Positions 56,701-64,000 of a DNA stretch of 64,000 nucleotides are shown piece by piece. Within the stretch, counting starts at the first letter, position 1; each line of letters opens with the position of its first letter. The DNA comes from Lathyrus oleraceus. Lineage: Eukaryota > Streptophyta > Magnoliopsida > Fabales > Fabaceae. The notes under the pieces were generated by a model. That model did not search any database and was not told the DNA's origin. It was given only the letters and a program-made list of their open reading frames with translations. Location of the stretch: assembly GCF_024323335.1 (NCBI RefSeq), contig NC_066581.1, forward strand, positions 224,952,539-225,016,538, written 5' to 3'. The translations under genes were made by a program, and so were the position numbers.

Positions 56701-58791
56701 TTTTCATTAACATGGTTCCATTTGCCCAATTGAGCTCAAATTTGACATGGTAGACCTTGATTAGGTTCTGTTTAGGGGTAAATTATTTGAGAATTTTTGG
56801 ATGTGTTTTGGTATGGATTTGAATGCAATAGTTCTGTTTGTATGCTTGGTGCTTCATTTGAACTAGTTTGCCTTGTTTTGTGCACAACATGAGCATGATG
56901 AATGATATAAACATGAGATCAATGGTGTTTGCTCTTGTTTGACATTAATTTGAGTTTGGTTGGTGAATACCTTGCTGTTTAGGAATTTGTTCTTGCTTTG
57001 GCCCCTAGGCTTGGCCTAGTGGTCTAGTTGCTAATATTTGCTTGATTTTTCAGGATCAAAGGCATAATGCACATGGAGAATGATCCAAATCAATTTTAAA
57101 TGATGTGGTTTGATGTTTGTATACTAACATAACATTGTTTTGTAGGTGGTGAAGCTTAGGCTTGAGCTTTGAGCTTGCTTTATTGTGCATTGCTTTGTAT
57201 AGTTTGATTGATTGAACACTTGCTGTTTGGTTTTGTCTGTCTGAGTACTAACTGTGTTGGATTGTTTCCAGGTACTTTAGTTGCTCAGTTCCTTGTGAAC
57301 TTTTGCTTTGCGTTGCTTAAGCAACTTGCATTGAGGTAGGTCCTCTTAACTTCATGTAGTCTGGAGACCCGGCTGTTACCGGGCCGGGCAAATAAATGTC
57401 TGAAGTCCTCCTTAAGAGGCAATGATTGTGGTTGTTTATTTTTAAGCCCAAGCAGGTGAAAGTCCTTTAAATAAGGCAATTGGTGGAAGGTAGGGGTATG
57501 CAGCCTACCCCCCACTATTCAGTTGAGTCTTCTCCTTGCTCCCATTACATGGTTGTAGCATTGAGATCAAAAGCCCAAGATCCTGTGCAGTGCACATTGT
57601 GTCAGAGTCATCGAGTATAGAAGGGTCCCCCCATTCTGGACCCATGCTCATTTGTCAGAAGCTCTCCCTGGTTAGGGATAAGAGCTGTGAGGTCTGATCC
57701 TCACTTCATCCCATCATCTGCTTCACCTTAGCCTCGTAATGGCAAGGTTAAGAGCAAACACAGCCTGTACAGACGATTGCTTAGGCAGTCAAACCTGATT
57801 GATTGAGCCCCCTTGTTTGGCTATAGTGCGTGTTATGTGGATATCTGATTGACATGCTTGTTTGAGATACCTGTTCTCATTCGATGATATGTGATTGTAT
57901 GCTTGTGTGCTAGCTTCTTTCCTGGTTAGGTTAGTTTGCTTATGCAAGTAGGATAGAAAACTGAACTTAGGGTAGACGATGCATGACAACATTAGGCTCG
58001 AGTCTCAGCTCCCTAGTTGTGTATCTTTCCCCGGTTTCTGGTTAGCAATTTAGTCCCTTTCAGGGGAACTACATCGCCCTGATCCTCGTTCCAGACGAGG
58101 TATGTAGGCAGGTGGTCGGGCGAGACCACTCCGGGCAACCTTTTTCTTTTTTGCGTGTGTTTGTTTGTTTGTTTACTTGTTATCTGATTATGTGTTTTGG
58201 TTCGGATGCCGACGTAAGCCCAGTGATTGGCAGTCGGGCTCTCTGTTTGCCCCTTTGAGTGTGTTTTGGTTCGGATGCCGACGTAAGCCCAGTGATTGGC
58301 AGTCGGGCTCCACGTTTGCCCTTTTGAGTGTGTTTTGGTTCGGATGCCGACGTAATTCCATCCAGTGGTTGTCGGGCTCCATGTTTGCCACCCTTGCTTG
58401 TTTGTATGTTTTGTGTTGTTTGGCGTGCGTAAGCCGAACTACAGTGGCTCTGATTCTTGTTCCAGACAAGATATGTAGGCCTAAGGTGCGATACCTTATC
58501 GAGCTCCCTTCTCTTAACCCCACCTGCGTTCCCCGTGTGTGTGTGTGATGTTTAGCAACCTTTTCTTTATTCTAGGACGTGGATCCCTAGGAGTACCTAG
58601 GACGTGAGGGGTGCTAATACCTTCCCCTTGCGTAACCGACTCCCGAACCTTTTCTCTCTGGTCGCGAGACCATGTCTTTCCAGGTTTCTCTGAGCGTTTC
58701 CTTTCCCTATCTTGGGATAAATAACGTTTAGTGGCGGCTCTGTGTGTTTTTATTTTTAGGCTCGCCGGTTGATTTTTCGCAGGATGCGACA
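53719..58791 (+). repeat. 3' LTR of element B
   Basis: Matches 40373-45446 at a constant offset of 13,346 until the last ~60 bases, where a short cluster of changes and one missing base occur (about 58741-58765). Otherwise I noticed only about six substitutions. Confidence 0.95.
58084..58471 (+). other. Two LTR hairpins (3' LTR of B)
   Basis: 58084-58100 (CCTCGT/ACGAGG) and 58455-58471 (TCTTGT/ACAAGA), identical to the 5' LTR copies. Confidence 0.62.
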
Positions 58792-58796
58792 GTATC
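58792..58796. repeat. Target-site duplication GTATC, right copy (element B)
   Basis: Equals 40368-40372; after it LTR A resumes with CCTGCAGGTAGCGCGG, matching 30564 onward. Confidence 0.95.
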
Positions 58797-59475
58797 CCTG
58801 CAGGTAGCGCGGTTCCTTCGTCAAGGACTGCCTTTTTGCATAGGCATCCCAAACCCTAACCCTTCATTGATTTTTCTTCTCCTAAACACATGTTTACTCC
58901 TTCTACTACAGGTGAGTAAGTCTCCAAAGGTCGAGCATCCGGTAGATTGCGTAGTAACGTCGTCCACCCCCAAAACATAATCCTTAACCCCGTAGTTAGT
59001 CGAACTACGGCTTGCTCTGATTCTCATTCCAGATGAGATACATAGGCATAAGACGCGATGTCTTAGCGAGCACACATCCCCCAAACCCATAGGTCAGCCG
59101 AGCTACAAAGACTCTGATTCTCATATTCAGATGAGATACGTATGCAGTGGATGCGACCTCCGCGCGAGACATTTTCATTTAACCCCTTTTTTAGTAAACA
59201 ACACAAGATAAACTCACACCCTTTAGACAAGAACTACAAAAGTGGATCCCGTAGAGTACTACGGATGCGTAGGGGTGCTAATACCTTCCCTTCGCATAAC
59301 CGACTCCCGAACCCAAGATTTGGTTGCGAGACCTTGTCTTTTCCTTTCCTCTTTTTAGGTTTACTTCGAGCGTTTCCTTTCCCTCCTTTGGGATAAATAA
59401 CGCACGATGGCGTCTCTTCTGTCATTTTCTTTCGCCGGTTGTTTTTTCGCACACTGTATTTTTCAGGTTGCGACA
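58797..59475 (+). repeat. 3' LTR of element A, right part
   Basis: Matches 30564-31243 with about 3-4% difference and ends TTGCGACA. It carries the two A-type hairpins at 59022-59038 and 59119-59136. Confidence 0.93.
59022..59136 (+). other. Two LTR hairpins (3' LTR of A)
   Basis: 59022-59038 (TCTCAT-TCCAG-ATGAGA) and 59119-59136 (TCTCAT-ATTCAG-ATGAGA). Stems are unchanged from the 5' LTR although nearby positions have changed. Confidence 0.6.
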
Positions 59476-59480
59476 AATCC
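59476..59480. repeat. Target-site duplication AATCC, right copy (element A)
   Basis: Equals 29480-29484. Confidence 0.92.
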
Positions 59481-59996
59481 CTAGACTAACACCTTGTGAA
59501 TTTGAGTGTTTGGGAGATTCCTTGGCATTGTTCATCATTTTCATCGTTAGTCCTTATCCATTATTACGGGCCTTCATCTCTAAAGATTGAGTGTTGAGTG
59601 AGACTAACAGTACAATAGGATATCTAATGCTTTTGTGTAAAGTTTGTTATTTGTAATATGTGCATATATCATTTCTTAAATGCAATTTGGTTTTTATTGG
59701 TATCTATTGTTGTTCCATTTGGATTGGTTGCATTATACAAAACAATATGAAGTGTTCAAGATGTTTTGATGAAGAAAGGACACATGTGGTCCATGATGTT
59801 CCATCAGGTGTGGTACATTTGACCCCTACATCTGCTCAAGCTTTGGCACTTTTTTTGTGATTTATGAGCGTGCTTCTATATTCGTGTGTGATTGATTTGT
59901 TGCTATCTATCAGCAATCTACTTAGTTATATTTTTTTTAATAATTTAATAAGATCAAATTTAAATTTAAATTTAAATTAAATCTTTTATTGGAGGT
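59481..59996. other. Right flank of element A insertion site
   Basis: Continuation of the LTR-like sequence left of 29480. No gene seen. It ends in an AT-rich stretch with three AAATTT units (about 59957-59977) just before the next LTR. Confidence 0.45.
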
Positions 59997-61035
59997 TGTT
60001 GTACCCTGAATTTTGACCACTCTCCTTTATCCATCGGTATCAAGGCATGTCTGAGCACCTGGGGTCAGGCACAACCCAGTTGAGTTAGAATACAAGGTAT
60101 TTATCAGGGTGCCTTATACATGTCATCTGGTCAACCTTAATGACTTAACAGAGTCAAAGGATGGTCATTTTAAATTTTTATTCTCTTGTAAAGGATTGTT
60201 TTCATTCTATAAGGTTGTGTTACTATTTTTTATTAGTCTTATTGCATTATTAAGAATTTAATATATTATTTAAATGATTAGTTTTTAACTAATAAGTTAA
60301 TTAGAGTATATTATTAAAGTTTAGTTATTATTAGAAAATATTTTTATTAGAACTTATGTGCGTTTGATCATTATTAAGTATTTGTTACAAATTTTTATTA
60401 TTAGGTATTTTTTAACATTATTGTCGGAACTATTGATTTCAACATTCTAGTAATTAGATTAGATTATTAAATAAAATATTATTAAGTGATCTTTTATTAG
60501 AAATTAATAATTGTTATTATTATTTTATGAATATTGTTTTATTATCAGGGTTTGTTTTAGGTTTTAAAAGCCTAAGCCTAAAGTTGCTGCGATCCATAAC
60601 CCTTACACAAAGCTCCATAGAATTTTGATGCTTAGGTTTTTCACATTGAGACACTAAGTCATTTGAGCTTAGCCACAATCTTACCTCGCAGACAAAGAGA
60701 AAGAGAAAGAGAGTCAGAGAGGGGATTCTAAAAGAATAACAGAAATGAGAGTGGAAAGCATTCGAACTAAAAGAGCATTGCCTTTTTGAAACCGGGGAAA
60801 AACTCATTTATGAAGGTTTTGTATTATATGTTTGCATTGTTTATGATTGGTTTGTGTTTGATGAAGTTTGGATGAGGTCGGGGGTTAAAAGAATATGCCT
60901 TAGGGTTTTGGGGTTTGGGATTGTTGATTTTGGATCTTGGTGTTTAGGGTTTTTACCCGTGTAATGAATGATGGGATCTTTAGTTTAGAATAAGTTTGGG
61001 TGGGTTTAGAAGAGTCTAGGGGTAATTTTGGGTAG
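59997..61035 (+). repeat. Ogre-like LTR/leader block, copy 2
   Basis: Starts TGTTGTACCCTGAATTTTG. From 60166 on it matches 1-869. It gives the left end missing from copy 1. Confidence 0.6.
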
Positions 61036-61937
61036 TGTAAGACCCCAATTTTGACCCTAAGGTCCCTCATGCAATCTCATCATATGCATTAGCATTGGAA
61101 TCATGCCTTGGCATCCTCCTTACCCCTCTTTCATTGGGTTTGTTTTGGGAGAGATCACCAAGCACCATGTGATTGTATCATACTTGTATATTATCATTTC
61201 ACTAACCAAAACACCAAAAATATGTCTTTGTATTTGCCTAACTCTTTTGTAGGAATGGCATGATCACCATTGATCTATCAAGTTCACATCTAGGGTTTGA
61301 GACCCTCATAGCTAAGAGCATAACCAAGGAATGATCCGCAGTGTGTCTAAGCATCATATATGAGTCCCAATGATCTCTGCATGTTATTTTGATCAAGATT
61401 TCTTCAAGAGTTCAGAGTTGGTTTGCCTTGGAAACCCTAGTTTGTCTGGGTATCTTGAGTAACTTCTTCAACAACCTTCCTCATCAATTGATCAAATTTC
61501 TCAAGGGACACTTCAAAACTCATCATCTTATGCATATATGATCTACCATGAGCCTAAAAAGTCAAGAGAATTGCAAGTTAGCAAGTTGGTTAATGGTGGT
61601 TGGCCAGATGAATTCATCTGATCAAAACTGGATCCCCCTAGACCCTATCTCCTACAACTTTCACCATATTAAAATGATTCCAAGCGAAAATTTACTCTAA
61701 ATGACATTCCAAACAACTTTCATGTTTAAGTCTAGAGCTAATTTTGCTTGGAAAGTCATTTTCCATGTTGAAACATTATAGGTCATTTTGTCTAAACCCT
61801 AATTTGAAAGTCAACTTCCCAGGGCCATAACTTACTCAATATTTATGAGATGAAAGATTTCCAAGTTGCACAATCAAATTCAAGATGTCTGATTCAACTT
61901 TGATGTTTATAGTGAGAGCTAAATCAACTTTTATGAG
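61036..61937 (+). repeat. Ty3/gypsy LTR starting TGTAAGACCCC, copy 2, truncated
   Basis: Matches 870-1771 and stops abruptly after AACTTTTATGAG. Copy 1 goes on with CATGTGATATG, whereas here the sequence changes to inverted pol. Confidence 0.75.
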
Positions 61938-63292
61938 TGAACTTCTTACTCAGATAGTAGATAGCATATTCTTTCTTCCATGATTCATCTTGTTGACCAA
62001 GGACACAACCCATAGAGTCTTCAAGAACTGCCAGATACATAATCAAGGGTCTCCCTTCAACAGGCGGAGAAAGAATCGGTGGCTCAGACAGATACTCTTT
62101 GATACTGTCAAAGGCCTTCTGGCAATCCTCGGTCCAATCATGACGTTGATCTTTCTTGGGGAGCTTGAATATCGGCGCACATGTGGCAGTCATGTGGGAT
62201 ATAAATCTGGAAATATAATTCAAGCGGCCAAGAAAACCCCGGACTTGCTTCTCAGTTTTGGGCGCAGGCATCTCTTGTATTGCTTTGACCTTGGTAGGAT
62301 CAACTTCAATACCTCTTTCGCTGATAATGAAGCCCAATAACTTGCCGGAACGGACTCCAAATGTACACTTGTTAGGATTCAGACGAAGCTTGCACTTCCT
62401 CAAATGCTGAAAAAGCTTCAATAAGTGCTCTACATGTTCAACTTCCGCTCTCGACTTCACAATCATATCATCAACATATACCTCGATCTCCTTGTGCATC
62501 ATATCGTGAAATAAGGTAGTCATAGCTCGTTGATACGTGGCTCCGGCGTTCTTCAAACCGAAGGGCATCACTCGATAACAGAATGTTCCCCAAGGTGTGA
62601 TGAATGTTGTCTTCTCCATATCCTCGGGTACCATTTCAATCTGATTATATCCGGAAAATCCGTCCATAAATGAGAAGACATTGAATTTAGTTGTGTTATC
62701 TACCAACATATCAATGTGTGGTAGAGGAAAATCATCTTTTGGACTAGCTTTATTCAAGTCTCGATAGTCCATACACATTCGTACTTCTCCATCTTTTTTA
62801 GGCACGGGCACAATATTGGCCACCCATTGAGGATATGTAGAAGTCACCAGAAACCCCGCGTCAATTTGCTTCTGAACTTCTTCTTTTATCTTCACTGCCA
62901 TATCGGGATGAGTTCTTCTGAGCTTCTGTTTCACAGGCACACACTCAGGCTTCAACGGCAGGAAATGTCGCACGATATCAGTATCTAGACCAGGCATGTC
63001 TTCATATGACCAGGAAAAGACGTCGACGTATTCTCGTAGCAACTCAATCAACCCCTTCTTAACAGATTCTTCAAGGAGTGCCCCAATCTTCACTTCTCGC
63101 ACACAATCCTCAGACCCCAAGTTGACCGTTTCCAGATTCTCAAAATGTGGTTGAATGATCTTTTCTTCGTGCTCAAGTAGACGGGTAATCTCGTCAGGAA
63201 TCTCTTCAACATCATCTTCTTCGGCCTTAAATACAGGGAACTCAAAGTTGGGAGATGGTGTTGGATCATTATGTTCAATGGGTTTGATCAAC
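61938..63292 (-). pseudogene. Ogre-type pol fragment: pre-RT, RT and start of RNase H
   Basis: About 450 open codons on the minus strand after a splice-acceptor-like TTATACAG (exon start 63292). Acidic pre-RT segment, AWSYE-like VFSWSYEDMPGLDTD, KQKLRRTHPDM, VPVPKKDGEVRMCMDYRDLN, SFMDGFSGYNQIEM, YVDDMIVKS and LGFIISERGIEVDPTKVKAIQEMPAP, then RNase H-like PPVEGRPLIMYL and YYLSKKFT. RT looks catalytically complete and has no stop. It ends at the junction with the LTR fragment at 61937/61938, where a stop follows four residues later. It is related to but distinct from pol of A. Confidence 0.88.
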
Positions 63293-63560
63293 CTGTATAA
63301 TGATTTTGGATATAAAGAGATTTTAGAATTCAAACAAAGCAAATCATTATGCAGATGAAAAGATTGATTTTATTTTATTTTTTAAGGTTTTATGTGATCA
63401 CCAATTTCATGCAAAAAAGAAAAAAGTGAAAATAATTGGAAAAACAAACATTTAACATGAATTTATTGAATGAAAATATCATTGTATTTATGAGCCAATA
63501 ATGTCATCGCTCCTCCTTTTGGCATGGGAGAAGGGTTTTTAAACAAACAGTGAACATTAC
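63293..63560 (-). other. Ogre-type gag/protease-pol spacer (intron-like)
   Basis: Non-coding AT-rich spacer between the protease tail and RT with acceptor-like TTATACAG at its RT end. It has the position of the Ogre intron. No donor could be fixed. Confidence 0.5.
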
Positions 63561-64000
63561 GTTGACTTATGGACAACTGTTGGAACATCAACAGCGACCC
63601 AGTTATTGCAGACCCCTCCAGGGATGACAAAGTTGCCAGAATCTTCCTCTGCATCCTCTTCCACAATAGCAGCAGCTTCCTCGTCTTAGACGGTGTGGAT
63701 GAACCCACCATTCTGAAACAACCCACGCTTGTTGAAAGTGCCAGAAGAATACCCTAGCCAGCCCGGGATTTGTTGTCTTCTAGCTTGATCATTTGTCCTA
63801 AACCAGTAGTTATGCCATGCTCAATGGCCAACTTAGCATCATTGTAGGACACAAATGAAGAAGTTCCTTTCTTAGTAGGCTCAGCAATAGATAAAGCTTG
63901 GAACAGCGTCCCAACTTCATCCTCAGCATCTATATAAGAAAAGGAAGACAGATGGCTAACCAGGAGAGCCTTCTCTCCCCCTACCACCACCAGCTTTTTG
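63561..64000 (-). pseudogene. Ogre-type protease C-terminal region (broken, runs off window)
   Basis: On the minus strand from the window edge: VGGEKALLVSHLSSFSYIDAEDEVGT, FQALSIAEP, SYNDAKLAIEHG and GLGQMIKLEDNKSRAG, the region after the Ogre aspartic protease. A stop/frameshift follows at about 63754. A shifted frame then gives GLFQNGGFIH, a TAA at 63686-63688, and FVIPGGVCNNW up to about 63590. The catalytic protease site would lie beyond 64000. Unlike A and B, this element kept the protease part. Confidence 0.8.

Larger units (their letters stand above)
40373..58791 (+). mobile_element. Element B: non-autonomous Tat/Ogre-type retrotransposon with 5-kb LTRs
   Basis: LTRs of 5,074 bp (40373-45446) and 5,073 bp (53719-58791), TGTAACACCCC start and GATGCGACA end, about 0.2% different by eye. 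The internal 8,272 bp hold a gag without its capsid core, pol with most of RT, RNase H and integrase deleted, a long 3' untranslated region with tandem repeats, a primer site at 45449-45466 and a polypurine tract at 53702-53718. Target duplication GTATC. The near-identical LTRs show recent transposition; the gutted coding region means enzymes came from another element. Confidence 0.93.
29485..59475 (+). mobile_element. Element A: Tat/Ogre-type Ty3/gypsy retrotransposon, interrupted by element B
   Basis: LTRs start TGTAATACCCCAAAATTT and end TTGCGACA. Left LTR is 29485-31243; right LTR is 39270-40372 plus 58797-59475, split by element B. Gag (31718-33340) and pol (33581-37055) lie in different frames with a splice-like spacer between. 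Pol carries two RNase H regions (a degenerate one after RT and a second one with MFDGAVN), the hallmark of the Tat lineage, and no chromodomain. LTR divergence is about 2.5% by eye. Without B it is about 11.6 kb. Three stops in pol and the lack of a protease mean it is not autonomous now. Confidence 0.93.

Noticed and set aside
1..64000. A plant immune, metabolic or organellar gene cluster
   Set aside because: Apart from the F-box pseudogene every recognisable domain belongs to LTR retrotransposons; no NBS-LRR, cytochrome P450, plastid or mitochondrial coding sequence was seen.

Overview
This is 64 kb of plant nuclear DNA made almost entirely of nested LTR retrotransposons. The mix of very long-LTR Ty3/gypsy elements of the Tat/Ogre type and a SIRE/Maximus-type Ty1/copia element points to a large-genome legume of the pea, vetch or lentil group. 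That placement is inference from repeat content, not from a marker gene. I see no rRNA, tRNA, CRISPR or bacterial feature and only one host-type gene, a broken F-box gene at 24.3-26.3 kb.

Region 1 (1-4479): an Ogre-like LTR composite (an LTR fragment, then an LTR starting TGTAAGACCCC at 870) followed by a scrap of gypsy reverse transcriptase. Region 2 (4480-19158): an old minus-strand Ty1/copia element with ~213-bp LTRs (about 5-6% divergent by eye). Its integrase gene is split by a younger minus-strand SIRE/Maximus element (7019-17106) with 1.02-kb LTRs (about 1.3% divergent), a perfect 5-bp target duplication ATAAG and an intact 760-codon extra ORF in the env-like position. Region 3 (19159-29484): AT-rich intergenic DNA, degraded LTR-like sequence, the F-box pseudogene and a copia-type LTR-like sequence with a palindromic motif family.

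Region 4 (29485-59475): plus-strand Tat/Ogre-type element A (1.76-kb LTRs, about 2.5% divergent, target duplication AATCC) with an open gag and a pol broken by three stop codons. Its 3' LTR was hit by plus-strand element B (40373-58791; LTRs of 5,074 and 5,073 bp, about 0.2% divergent; target duplication GTATC). B is the youngest insertion, yet most of its gag and pol is deleted, so it looks like a non-autonomous element moved in trans. A and B are related: they share a protease-less gag layout, a splice-like gag-pol spacer, a polypurine tract, R-U5 blocks and several stem-loops.

Region 5 (59481-64000): the right flank of A's insertion site, a second copy of the region-1 LTR composite (60166-61937, about 2% different from 1-1771), and an abrupt junction at 61937/61938 to an inverted Ogre-like fragment carrying RT, the gag-pol spacer and a protease tail that runs off the window.

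The most unusual signals are RNA-like structures shared by A and B: an LTR hairpin in eight copies with compensatory base changes, a four-hairpin module directly after pol with a covarying pair and GAAA loops, and a 33-nt stem-loop kept in otherwise drifting 3' untranslated DNA. All divergence values were counted by eye and are approximate.
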